Origin: Chitinophaga varians
Lineage (GTDB): Bacteria; Bacteroidota; Bacteroidia; Chitinophagales; Chitinophagaceae
Direction of reading: 5' to 3'
Length of the DNA: 64,000 nucleotides
Assembly: GCF_014529945.1 (NCBI RefSeq)
Contig: NZ_JACVFB010000009.1
Location: 124,001 to 188,000 of the forward strand
In this document: positions 8,756-17,698 of the stretch, piece after piece
How positions within the stretch are numbered: position 1 is the stretch's first letter
Layout of the letters: each line of letters begins with the position of its first letter
Translations under genes and position numbers: made by a program
The notes under the pieces: model-generated
Database searches by the model: none
Told to the model about the DNA's origin: nothing
The model's input: only the letters and a program-made list of their open reading frames with translations

Positions 8756-11176
8756 ATGATCAGGAACTACCTTAAAATCGCTGTCAGGAACCTTGCGCGC
8801 AGCAAGGGCTATGCTGCTATCAATATTTTCGGGCTGGCAGTGGCGCTGGCCACCTGTCTGCTTATCACGCTTTTTGTAATAGATGAACTGAGTTATGACC
8901 GGCACAATGAAAAGGCGGACCGCATCTATCGCGTTAATGCAGATTTTCTGGTAAATGGCAACGCTTTCCGCGAGCGGTATACGCCGGCACAGATGGGGGC
9001 CACCATGATGAAGGATTTCCCGGGCATCGAAAATTATGTGAGAATGCGCAGTTTCGGAGACCGCTCCGTACTGATCAAAAAAGGTAATGAAACCCTGATG
9101 GAGCACAACGGCGGTTTCGCTGATTCCACCCTGTTTGATGTTTTTACGTTGCCTATGGTGGCCGGAGATCCTAAAACGGCGCTGACGAAGCCTTACACAA
9201 TGGTCATCTCTGAAAAGATGGCGGAGAAATACTTCGGTAAGGCAGATGCAGCAGTGGGTAAAATCATGCATGTCAATAATACGGATGATTATCTGGTGAC
9301 GGGCGTGATAAAGAACATGCCGGCCGCTTCGCATATTCATTATGACTTTATCTGGTCTATGGCCAGCCTGGAAGATAGCCGTAACACCGCCTGGATGGCT
9401 GATAACTACGATACGTACCTGCTGGTACGGCCAGACGTCAGCGAAACCATGTTGCTCGGTTACCTGAAAACACTGACCAAAAACTATATGGACGGCCCGC
9501 TGAAACAAATGGTGGGCAGCAGTATCGATGAACTGGAGCGCAGTGGCAGCCATTTCCGGTATGATGTATTGCCACTGACCAAAATACACCTGTATTCTCC
9601 GTTCACCAATGAACTGGAGCCGGGAGGAAATATCCAGTACGTATATATATTCACGGTAGTGGCGGTGTTTATCCTGCTGATTGCCTGTGTGAACTTTATG
9701 AACCTCTCTACGGCCCGTTCTGCCGGCCGTTCACGCGAAGTGGGCGTGCGTAAGGCATTGGGTTCGCAGCGTTCCAACCTCATTACACAGTTCCTGACAG
9801 AGTCTATGCTGACAACGCTGCTGGCTGCGTCGTTGGCCGTGGTGCTGGCATGGCTGCTGTTGCCTTATCTTAACCAGATAGGGGGTAAATCCATTTTCGC
9901 CGGCATGCTGGCCAATCAATGGCTGCTGCTGGGCATTGTGGTCACCATTTTCATCGTGGGACTGCTGGCAGGCAGCTACCCCGCCTTTTTCCTCTCCTCA
10001 TTTGAGCCGGTACAGGTGCTGAAAGGTAAACTAGCCACCGGTTTCCGGGGAGGATGGCTGCGCAACAGCCTCGTGGTTTTCCAGTTCTCTACCGCTGTTA
10101 TGCTGATCGTGGGTACGCTGGTCATCTATAGCCAGTTGAACTACATCCGCAACAAAAAGCTGGGCTACAGCCGCGAGCAGGTGGTGGTCCTGCAAAACAC
10201 GCAGGCGCTTTGGACGCATGCGGAAGCTTTTAAAAATGAGGTGCTGGACCTGCCGGGCGTGCAGGCCGGGACGATGACGGACGCACTGCCGGTATCTACC
10301 GTCATGAGCACCAGTATTTTTGCGAAAGAGGCAACAGGCGGCGCCGGCCAGGTAATGGGATTGTTTGAATGGAAGGTGGATGCGGACTATATCAACACTC
10401 TGGGCATGCAAATGGCCCATGGCCGTAATTTTTCGCCGGACATGCCTTCTGATAGCAGTGCGCTGCTGATCAATGAAACAGCCGCCAAACTGTTGGGTTA
10501 TACGGACCTGAACAACCGTTTTCTCTATGCCAATTACGAAGGCAATAAACCGCTGCGGATTATCGGCATCGTAAAAGATTTCAACAGCGGCTCCCTGCGC
10601 ACTAAAATACCACCTATTGTCATGCGACTGGCGAAGCGGCCGGATATGATGGCTTTCCGCGTCCATACCGGCAATATTCCGGCGCTGATCAGCAAAATAG
10701 AAGACAAGTACCACGGGGTGGCCGGTATGGAAGGCCAACCCTTCCGGTATACCTTTCTGGACGACGATTTCAGTCGCCTCTATGCGGCCGACCAGCGCAC
10801 CGGTAAGATATTCATTTCCTTTACCTGTTTCGCCATCCTGATTTCCTGCCTCGGTTTATTTGGACTGGTGACCTATGCTGCCGAGCAGCGCACCAAAGAG
10901 ATCAGTATCCGCAAAGTGATGGGCGCCAGCGTGACCAGCATTGTGACGCTGCTGTCCCGCGATTTCCTGAAGCTGGTGTCTATTGCTATCGTAGTGGCGT
11001 CACCGTTGGCCTGGTGGATGATGAACCGCTGGCTGCAGGATTTTGCTTATCGGATCAATATCGGATGGTGGGTATTTGCAGTCACCGCCTCGCTGGCGAT
11101 CCTGATCACCATCGTCACCATATGCCTTCAGGCAATAAAGGCGGCGAGGGCTAATCCGGTGGTGGCGTTGCGTTAA
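8756..11176 (+). CDS. ABC transporter permease (MacB/FtsX type, duplicated FtsX domain)
   Basis: 806 residues in the large Bacteroidota permease family. There is an N-terminal membrane segment (about 21-42), a periplasmic MacB-type domain (~45-260), a first FtsX domain with three membrane segments (~285-410), a segment near 430-450, a second periplasmic domain, and a final FtsX domain (~680-800) with the REVGVRK/KEISIRK coupling motifs. These act with a separate MacB-like ATPase, not present here, in extrusion of peptides, lipids or drugs. The 260-base gap upstream contains palindromic element A and no other gene. The esterase-like gene starts 21 bases downstream. Confidence 0.92.
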   Translation: MIRNYLKIAVRNLARSKGYAAINIFGLAVALATCLLITLFVIDELSYDRHNEKADRIYRVNADFLVNGNAFRERYTPAQMGATMMKDFPGIENYVRMRSFGDRSVLIKKGNETLMEHNGGFADSTLFDVFTLPMVAGDPKTALTKPYTMVISEKMAEKYFGKADAAVGKIMHVNNTDDYLVTGVIKNMPAASHIHYDFIWSMASLEDSRNTAWMADNYDTYLLVRPDVSETMLLGYLKTLTKNYMDGPLKQMVGSSIDELERSGSHFRYDVLPLTKIHLYSPFTNELEPGGNIQYVYIFTVVAVFILLIACVNFMNLSTARSAGRSREVGVRKALGSQRSNLITQFLTESMLTTLLAASLAVVLAWLLLPYLNQIGGKSIFAGMLANQWLLLGIVVTIFIVGLLAGSYPAFFLSSFEPVQVLKGKLATGFRGGWLRNSLVVFQFSTAVMLIVGTLVIYSQLNYIRNKKLGYSREQVVVLQNTQALWTHAEAFKNEVLDLPGVQAGTMTDALPVSTVMSTSIFAKEATGGAGQVMGLFEWKVDADYINTLGMQMAHGRNFSPDMPSDSSALLINETAAKLLGYTDLNNRFLYANYEGNKPLRIIGIVKDFNSGSLRTKIPPIVMRLAKRPDMMAFRVHTGNIPALISKIEDKYHGVAGMEGQPFRYTFLDDDFSRLYAADQRTGKIFISFTCFAILISCLGLFGLVTYAAEQRTKEISIRKVMGASVTSIVTLLSRDFLKLVSIAIVVASPLAWWMMNRWLQDFAYRINIGWWVFAVTASLAILITIVTICLQAIKAARANPVVALR

Positions 11177-11197
11177 TACTTTTCGTATATTAAGGGT

Positions 11198-12241
11198 ATG
11201 ATGTTTCGCTTATACCGATGGGTCGGTTGTCTGCTGCTGTTAGGGCTGACAACCGGCTTATACGCACAACCCGTAACCCCGGCGGATTATCACCTGAACG
11301 CTTATACGCTGCACGATGCCGCGTTGGGGGATATCCGTTATTATATCTCTGCTGAAGGACTTACCTCGAAAAGACCGCTGCTGTTGCTCCTGGATGGCTC
11401 CGGTCACCTGCCGCTGGCGCTGCTGGTGAAGGAACCGCGCCGCATGGAGGTCATGAATACTTTCGACTCCGATCTGCTGAAGCTGGCCAACCGCTTCCAT
11501 GTGGTGATGATCAGCAAGCCCGGTGTGCCGTTCTGCGATACCATACAGGTACAGCGGGATACGGTGACCATGGAAGATGTGGACCGGCTGTTGCCCATGC
11601 CGTATATCTACCGTCATAAAGGAGGGCTGGAATGGCGCGCCCAGGCGGCCGCCCGTGTGATTGACGCGGTGTGTGCGAAGTTTCCGGTAGATCCTGCCCG
11701 CGTGGTCGTATATGGCTATTCGGAAGGGGCGCAGGTAGCACCGAAAGTGGCGATGCTCAATAAAAAGGTGACCCATTGCGCCAGCATCTTCGGCAGTGGC
11801 CTCAATCAGCTGTATGATTTTATTGTAGATGCCCGTCAGCAGGCTGCCAAAGGCCATATTAGCTATGCTGCTGCCCAGCGGCGGGTAGACTCACTATTAC
11901 AGCTATTTGAAGATATCTACCAGCATCCGCAGGATACCCGGCAGGAGTGGGAGAGCAATACCTACCAGCGGTGGGCCAGCTATGGCGCGGAACCACCGGT
12001 ACAGCAGTTCACTCAGCTCAATATTCCGCTGTTTGTGGTGGCCGGCATCCACGATACCAATTCCCCCATTTATAGCCTCGATTACCTGCCGCTGGAGTTC
12101 CTGCGCCTTGGTAAGAAAAACCTGACCTACAAAGTATACCCCGTCGATCATTTCTTCCGGAATACCGCCAATCCCCAGGATACCAACGACTACAAGTCAC
12201 AAATGCTCAATGCCCTGCTGCAGTGGCTGAAAGTACGGTAA
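11198..12241 (+). CDS. Secreted alpha/beta hydrolase (esterase-like)
   Basis: 347 residues with a signal peptide (hydrophobic stretch 10-22, ending near LYAQ). The nucleophile elbow GYSEG places the catalytic serine at residue 175. A likely acid lies in AGIHDTNSP and the histidine in VDHFF close to the C-terminus. The order fits an esterase or dienelactone-hydrolase-like fold. The substrate is unknown. It follows the FtsX permease by 21 bases and is probably in the same transcript. Confidence 0.78.
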   Translation: MMFRLYRWVGCLLLLGLTTGLYAQPVTPADYHLNAYTLHDAALGDIRYYISAEGLTSKRPLLLLLDGSGHLPLALLVKEPRRMEVMNTFDSDLLKLANRFHVVMISKPGVPFCDTIQVQRDTVTMEDVDRLLPMPYIYRHKGGLEWRAQAAARVIDAVCAKFPVDPARVVVYGYSEGAQVAPKVAMLNKKVTHCASIFGSGLNQLYDFIVDARQQAAKGHISYAAAQRRVDSLLQLFEDIYQHPQDTRQEWESNTYQRWASYGAEPPVQQFTQLNIPLFVVAGIHDTNSPIYSLDYLPLEFLRLGKKNLTYKVYPVDHFFRNTANPQDTNDYKSQMLNALLQWLKVR

Positions 12242-12293
12242 TGAAAAACAGCCATCTTATCTCCCGAAAAAAAATTGGATAAAAAAACATAAG

Positions 12294-12317
12294 TAAGCGA
12301 ATATTCACTTATTTTTG
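12294..12317 (+). promoter_or_regulatory. Putative TetR operator overlapping a -7 element
   Basis: TAAGCGAATATTCACTTA (12294-12311) is an 18-bp palindrome with a single mismatched pair and a perfect GAATATTC core. It overlaps TATTTTTG (12310-12317), an exact match to the Bacteroidota -7 box TAnnTTTG. The TetR gene starts 28 bases further on, so autorepression of the regulator and its MFS pump is likely. Confidence 0.6.
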
Positions 12318-12345
12318 GATACTCAAACGTTTGTAGAAAAAAATC

Positions 12346-12936
12346 ATGCGGACCCGGAACACGGAAAAAATGGAACTCGTCAAAAGTATGACGATGCAGA
12401 TGGTAGTGACCAATGGTATTGAAAACTTTTCGGTCAATAGTCTGGCAAAGGCCTGCGGCATCTCTGTCGCTACTTTGTATATCTATTACAAAGACAAGGA
12501 GGACCTGATCACACAGGTGGCCATTGAGGAAGGTGTTCGGTTGACAGACGCTATTTTAAAAGACTTTGATCCGGACCAGTCTTTTGAAACAGGCCTGTGG
12601 CAACAATGGACGAGCAGGGCAATTTACCTGAAGGCCAATCCGTTGTCTTCCTCGTTCATCGAAAGAATTCAGATGTCCAGCTATGGTGAAAAAGCAGGAG
12701 GCGTTATTAGTGCTATGTTCTATAACAGTATGCAACGTTTCGTGGATGGCGCGATTAAAAGGAAGGAACTTATCCCGCTTCCGGTGGAAGCCTGGTGGTC
12801 GGTGGCGTTTGCGCCGTTGTACAACCTGCTGCGCTTTCATTACAAAGGACGCGGCATTACTAAAAAGCCATTTGAACTCACAGACAAACTGCTTCGGCAA
12901 ACATTTGAGGTCGTTGTAAAAGCTTTAAAACCATAA
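12346..12936 (+). CDS. TetR/AcrR family transcriptional regulator
   Basis: 196 residues. The N-terminal helix-turn-helix covers about residues 10-55, with the typical recognition segment LAKACGISVATLYIYYKDKE. The C-terminal half is a helical ligand-binding domain. The gene lies 31 bases upstream of an MFS exporter gene on the same strand, the usual arrangement of a local repressor of drug efflux. A near-perfect operator palindrome lies in its own promoter. Confidence 0.9.
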   Translation: MRTRNTEKMELVKSMTMQMVVTNGIENFSVNSLAKACGISVATLYIYYKDKEDLITQVAIEEGVRLTDAILKDFDPDQSFETGLWQQWTSRAIYLKANPLSSSFIERIQMSSYGEKAGGVISAMFYNSMQRFVDGAIKRKELIPLPVEAWWSVAFAPLYNLLRFHYKGRGITKKPFELTDKLLRQTFEVVVKALKP

Positions 12937-12967
12937 TCTCTGCCCTTATTTTCAATTACTGAATACC

Positions 12968-14212
12968 ATGCAAAAAGATACCACTAAGGTGCCCTTCACA
13001 GGGTATCAAAAATTTGTCGTGCTGATACTGGCGCTAACCCAGTTCACCGTCATCCTCGATTTTATGATCATGTCGCCGATGGGTGACCTGCTCATGAAAT
13101 CCATGGACCTTAATCCCCAACAATTCGGTCTGGCGGTTTCCGCCTACGCCTTTAGCGCCGGGGCTTCCGGCCTGCTGACAGCCGGCTTCGCCGACCGCTT
13201 TGATCGTAAGAAGCTGCTCACATTTTTCTACAGCGGCTTTATCCTGGGAACTGTTTTCTGCGGCCTCGCCCACACGTATCCATTACTGGTGGCGGCCCGC
13301 ATCTTTACCGGACTTTTCGGTGGCGTGATCGCTTCTATCTCCATGGCCATCATCACCGACTTGTTCGACATTCATCACCGCGGCCGTGTGATGGGATTTC
13401 TGATGATGGGCTTCGGCGCCAGCCAGGTGCTGGGCGTACCCATCGGCCTCTTCTTCGCCAATCGTTATGGATGGTGGATGCCCTTCCTGCTGGTAGCGGG
13501 TTTCGCTTTGCTCGTCATGCTGCTGATACAGGTGAAATTAAAACCGGTGAACCAACATCTGAAAGTGCAAAGCGACAAGTCGCCACTGGCCCACTTATGG
13601 AAAACCTTCACCAACAAACAATACAGGATGGGCTATACCGGTACCGCATTGGTGTCTATCGGTGGTTTTATGATGATGCCTTTCGGCAGCGCCTTTGCTG
13701 TCAATAACCTCGGCCTCACCGATGAACAACTGCCTTTCCTGTTCATGGTGTCCGGCGTGGTAGCATTGGTGATACTGCCGCTCGTGGGTAAACTGGCAGA
13801 CCGTATCGATAAATTCAAACTGTTTGCCATGGGCGCCAGTTGGATGATCATCATTGCGCTCATCTATACAAGGCTTAACGTAACACCGCTCCCAATCGTT
13901 ATGGCATGGAACGTACTGTTGATGATCGGTATCCTGGGCCGTAGTATTCCCAGTAATGCACTCATCAGCGCTGTGCCGCAAATGGAAGACAGAGGCGCTT
14001 TCATGAGCATCAACTCTTCTTTGCAGCAAATTGCAGGTGGAGTTGCAGCAGCGATTGCAGGGATGATTGTCGTACAAAAAGATAAACACAGTCCGCTGGA
14101 ACATTATGACATTGTTGGATATCTGATGTCAATACTCACCCTGGTCAGCATCTGGATGGTGTATCGTGTAAGCGAAATGGTTAAAGCCAGAATGCAGACG
14201 AGTAATATTTAG
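12968..14212 (+). CDS. MFS transporter (DHA1-like drug/solute exporter)
   Basis: 414 residues, 12 predicted membrane segments. Motif A is visible as GFADRFDRKK after the second segment. It resembles the AraJ/DHA1 exporters. Co-transcribed with the upstream TetR gene (31-base gap), whose ligand is probably also the pump's substrate; which compound that is cannot be told. Its stop codon TAG sits at the very edge of palindromic element B. Confidence 0.88.
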   Translation: MQKDTTKVPFTGYQKFVVLILALTQFTVILDFMIMSPMGDLLMKSMDLNPQQFGLAVSAYAFSAGASGLLTAGFADRFDRKKLLTFFYSGFILGTVFCGLAHTYPLLVAARIFTGLFGGVIASISMAIITDLFDIHHRGRVMGFLMMGFGASQVLGVPIGLFFANRYGWWMPFLLVAGFALLVMLLIQVKLKPVNQHLKVQSDKSPLAHLWKTFTNKQYRMGYTGTALVSIGGFMMMPFGSAFAVNNLGLTDEQLPFLFMVSGVVALVILPLVGKLADRIDKFKLFAMGASWMIIIALIYTRLNVTPLPIVMAWNVLLMIGILGRSIPSNALISAVPQMEDRGAFMSINSSLQQIAGGVAAAIAGMIVVQKDKHSPLEHYDIVGYLMSILTLVSIWMVYRVSEMVKARMQTSNI

Positions 14213-14366
14213 TCATTTGGTTATTTGGTTATTTAATTATTGAGTGTGCCTGGACATACTCAATAATTAAATAGTCAAATAACCTGACAACTCAATACCC
14301 CAATATCTCACTACCCCAATACCTCAATACCCCAATAACCCAATAACCAAATGATTTAATAATCTG
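14210..14366. repeat. Palindromic element B (period-8 arms) with tandem tail
   Basis: Inverted arms at 14219-14245 and 14258-14284 are built of 8-mers of the type ATTTGGTT, ATTTGGTT, ATTTAATT, ATTGAGTG. From about 14288 to 14350 a one-sided tandem run follows, with units close to ACCCCAATACCTCA. It begins inside the MFS stop codon (14210-14212). Confidence 0.85.
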
Positions 14367-14443
14367 GTAACACGCTTCATTATTAAATCCTGTTTTCGCG
14401 TTCTAGTTTTACAAAATCAATTTTATTACAAACCTGCTTATCA

Positions 14444-14587
14444 ATGAAGAAAGTCACTGCGGTCAGTTTGCACTCGCATGGTGGATCTTTATGTACATCA
14501 TACTTTAGGCAATCGATTAAAAAACATATTTGTCACAACAGCTTTATCAACCGAAAAGCCTTACAGATGTACGATTCCACGAATTAA
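14444..14587 (+). CDS. Possible small leader ORF upstream of susC 1
   Basis: A 47-codon frame starts at ATG 14444 (MKKVTAVSLHSHGGSLC...) and stops 97 bases before susC. It contains Cys, His and basic residues. No homology is recognised and no good promoter box was found immediately upstream, so it may be chance. It is recorded because the other susC in this window has a clearer leader peptide. Confidence 0.25.
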   Translation: MKKVTAVSLHSHGGSLCTSYFRQSIKKHICHNSFINRKALQMYDSTN

Positions 14588-14684
14588 TAACTGAAACGCA
14601 CGTCATTTGAATTTCTTCACGGGCATACATATACGCCCGGTAATCAATCATCCTTTTCACTTAGCTAAATTAAAGCGCACTTTT

Positions 14685-17600
14685 ATGAACAAATTTTATT
14701 TCAGTAGCCAGCTGCTGAATTTTTACGTAAAGGTTTTCTGTGCTTTTACGTGCATGGTCATATGCATCTGCCTCATGCCAAACGATGCGCAGGCCCAGGG
14801 AAAATTCAGTATCCAGGGTAAAATTACAGATGAAAAAAAACAACCACTCCCCGGTGTCAGTGTATCTGAAGCCGGCACTAAAACAGGTGTTGTAACAGAC
14901 ATTGAAGGGGTGTACAAACTCGAAGTAAGCAGCCCCAATGCCACACTGCACATCGCTTTCCTCGGATTCGACAGTAAAGATGTAGCGATCGGAGGACAAC
15001 ACACCATTCATGTTACCTTAACACCACAACTTCGCCAGTTGAATGATGTGGTGATTACCGGTTATGGTAAAACCAGCAAAAAAAATGTGGTGGGCTCCAT
15101 CTCCTCCGTCAGCGCCGGTGAGTTTACACAAGGCGTGATCAGCAGCCCCTCCATGTTGTTGCAGGGAAAGGTGCCCGGTCTTACTGTAACTAAAAGCGGG
15201 AATCCTAACCAATCACCAACCGTGATACTGAGAGGTCCTTCTACCTTACGCTCCGGTGCGCAGGAGCCTTTTTATGTCATCGACGGAGTACCGGGTGCTC
15301 CCATCGATCTGGTGGCGCCGGATGATATCGCCACCATCGACGTACTGAAAGACGGCGCCTCTACCGCCATCTACGGCGCCAGAGCGGCCAACGGTGTCAT
15401 CATGGTCACCACCCGCCGCCCTAAAACAGACCAGCTTCGCATCGCCTACAACGCTTACGTGGGCATCGAAAAAGTAGCTAAACGCCTGGAAGTGCTGACC
15501 GGCGACGAGCTCCGTAAATACCTCGCAGACAACGGACAGGTGCTGGCCCCGGCTAACAACGATACTATTCCGGGCACACAGAAACTGGTCAACACCGACT
15601 GGCAGAACGAAGTACAACGTACAGGCGTTTCACAAAACCATAACCTCTCTATTATGGGCGGCTCTAAAGCCACTACCTATGGTTTCAGCGTGAATTATCT
15701 CGACAACCCAGGTATCATCAAAGGCTCTGCCCTCAATCGGATGAGCATCCGCGCCAACGTTGGTCAACGTGCTTTCAACGATCGGCTGCGCCTCGATTTC
15801 TCTGTGTTCAATTCTTCCACCAAACAGGATAACGTACCTGACGCGGTATTATATAATATGCTCAACTACCTGCCTACGGTAGCGGTTACACGCCCCGATG
15901 GCAGCTATACGGAAGATTTTGCCGGCAACATCAGAGGCAGCAACAACCCGGTAGCACTCATCGCAAATAATAAAGACCAGACCAAATCTTCCCGCTTCCT
16001 GGCCACCGGCCTCGCTGAAGTGAAGATCCTGCCCGGTCTGACTTATACCGCCAGCCTCACCACCCAACGGGAACAGTTCAACCGCAATGTATATTACAAC
16101 AGCCTCTCCGTACTCGCCAAAGGCAACGGCGGTAAGGCCAACCGTATATCGTGGGCGAATACACGTAATATCATCGAGTCTTATTTCAACTATGACAAGA
16201 CCGTCGGTAAACACAATTTCAAAGTGCTGGCAGGATACTCCTGGCAGGAAGACCGCAGCGGCGACGGCTTTGGCGTTACCACCCAGGGCTTCGGCAGCGA
16301 TGCGCTCTCCTGGAACAACCTCGCCCTCAGCAACCCGCCTGCGGGCACTGTCGTATTCGACAACTCTGCTCAGACCACCCTCACCACGCTGCGCCTTATT
16401 TCCTACTACGGCAGGATCAACTACCAGTACGCAGATAAATACTACGTACAGGCCTCCCTGCGTAATGACGGCTCTTCTGCTTTTGGTAAAAACAACCAGT
16501 GGGGCTATTTCCCGGCGGCGTCCATCGGATGGCGCATCAGCCAGGAGTCTTTCCTGAAAACAGTACGTGCACTGGACGACCTGAAACTCCGCGTGAGCTA
16601 TGGTATCTCCGGTAACTCGCTCGGCTTCGATCCGCTCACGGCACAACTGCAATACAGCACCGTTGGCCGCTACTACGATAACGGTCAGCTGATCAACGCC
16701 ATCGCGCCGGTGCAAAACGCCAACCCCGACCTGAAATGGGAACGTACCGCCATGTTCAACGTGGGCGTGGACTTCACCCTGCTGAAAGGAAGACTGAGCG
16801 GCGCGATCGACTACTACGATAAACAAACATCTGACCTCATCTGGAACTATCCGGTGTCCACTACCCAGTACATCGCTACCACCTTGCTGGCCAACGTCGG
16901 CAAAGTGAGCAACAAAGGGGTGGAGATCGTCCTCAATGCAGATGTGATCAGAGGAAAAAATTTCACCTGGAGGACCACCATCAACGCTTCTCACAATACC
17001 AATAAAATCAGCTCTCTGGCCAATGAGCAGTTTACCCTGAAAGATATCCCGACCGCTATCCTCGGTGGTAAAGGCCAGTCAGGCAACTGGAGCCAGAAAG
17101 TACTGGAAGGCCAGCCTATCGGTACTTTCACGCTGTTCCACTACCTCGGTAAAGATAAAGACGGCATCTCCACCTATCAGAAAGCCGATGGCACCGTTAC
17201 CACTTCACCCAGCACTGCTGACCTGATGGTGGCCGGCTCCGCACAGCCTAAAGTAGCCTACGGATGGAGCAACACCTTCCTGTATAAAGGTTTCGATCTG
17301 ACAATTTTTATCCGCGGCGTGTCCGGCAACAAAATCCTGAACGCTACCCTGGCAGCGATCAATACGCCTACCGACGCTAAAATGACCAACATTTCCAAAT
17401 TCACACTGGGAGAGTCTTACAACGATAAAAATTCCTTCCTGATCTCTGATCGCTTCCTGGAAAATGGTTCTTACCTGCGTATGGACAACCTGACACTGGG
17501 CTATACTTTCAAAACAAAGAGCCAGTATATCCAGTCCATTCGTGTATACGGCAACGTTAACAACGTATTTACCATTACCAGCTATAGAGGTATTGATCCG

Positions 17601-17696
17601 GAAATAGACCTCGGTGGCCTGACACCGGGTATCGACGTACGTAACTACTATCCGAAAACACGCTCCTTCATTTTCGGTGTGAACGCTACTTTTTAA
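14685..17696 (+). CDS. SusC/RagA family TonB-dependent outer-membrane transporter
   Basis: 1003 residues from ATG 14685; the frame opens earlier at a TTG, but 14685 gives a proper start to a long signal sequence ending near DAQAQ. Domains in order: carboxypeptidase-regulatory-like beta sandwich (~42-125), TonB plug (~130-240, including VITGYGKTSKKNVVGS and the YVIDGVPG/ISVLKDG-type block), and the 22-strand barrel to the end. It works with the SusD lipoprotein encoded 2 bases downstream to import oligosaccharides or peptides. The substrate is unknown; no sigma/FecR pair is adjacent. The ~320 bases upstream that lie beyond element B hold only a doubtful 47-codon frame. Confidence 0.95.
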   Translation: MNKFYFSSQLLNFYVKVFCAFTCMVICICLMPNDAQAQGKFSIQGKITDEKKQPLPGVSVSEAGTKTGVVTDIEGVYKLEVSSPNATLHIAFLGFDSKDVAIGGQHTIHVTLTPQLRQLNDVVITGYGKTSKKNVVGSISSVSAGEFTQGVISSPSMLLQGKVPGLTVTKSGNPNQSPTVILRGPSTLRSGAQEPFYVIDGVPGAPIDLVAPDDIATIDVLKDGASTAIYGARAANGVIMVTTRRPKTDQLRIAYNAYVGIEKVAKRLEVLTGDELRKYLADNGQVLAPANNDTIPGTQKLVNTDWQNEVQRTGVSQNHNLSIMGGSKATTYGFSVNYLDNPGIIKGSALNRMSIRANVGQRAFNDRLRLDFSVFNSSTKQDNVPDAVLYNMLNYLPTVAVTRPDGSYTEDFAGNIRGSNNPVALIANNKDQTKSSRFLATGLAEVKILPGLTYTASLTTQREQFNRNVYYNSLSVLAKGNGGKANRISWANTRNIIESYFNYDKTVGKHNFKVLAGYSWQEDRSGDGFGVTTQGFGSDALSWNNLALSNPPAGTVVFDNSAQTTLTTLRLISYYGRINYQYADKYYVQASLRNDGSSAFGKNNQWGYFPAASIGWRISQESFLKTVRALDDLKLRVSYGISGNSLGFDPLTAQLQYSTVGRYYDNGQLINAIAPVQNANPDLKWERTAMFNVGVDFTLLKGRLSGAIDYYDKQTSDLIWNYPVSTTQYIATTLLANVGKVSNKGVEIVLNADVIRGKNFTWRTTINASHNTNKISSLANEQFTLKDIPTAILGGKGQSGNWSQKVLEGQPIGTFTLFHYLGKDKDGISTYQKADGTVTTSPSTADLMVAGSAQPKVAYGWSNTFLYKGFDLTIFIRGVSGNKILNATLAAINTPTDAKMTNISKFTLGESYNDKNSFLISDRFLENGSYLRMDNLTLGYTFKTKSQYIQSIRVYGNVNNVFTITSYRGIDPEIDLGGLTPGIDVRNYYPKTRSFIFGVNATF

Positions 17697-17698
17697 TC

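Noticed and set aside
14288..14350. Short tandem repeats resembling a CRISPR array
   Set aside because: Units are ~14 bases without unique spacers of constant length, no cas genes are near, and they adjoin palindromic element B.
15849..16994. 381-codon minus-strand frame
   Set aside because: Antisense of the SusC barrel; no recognisable domain.
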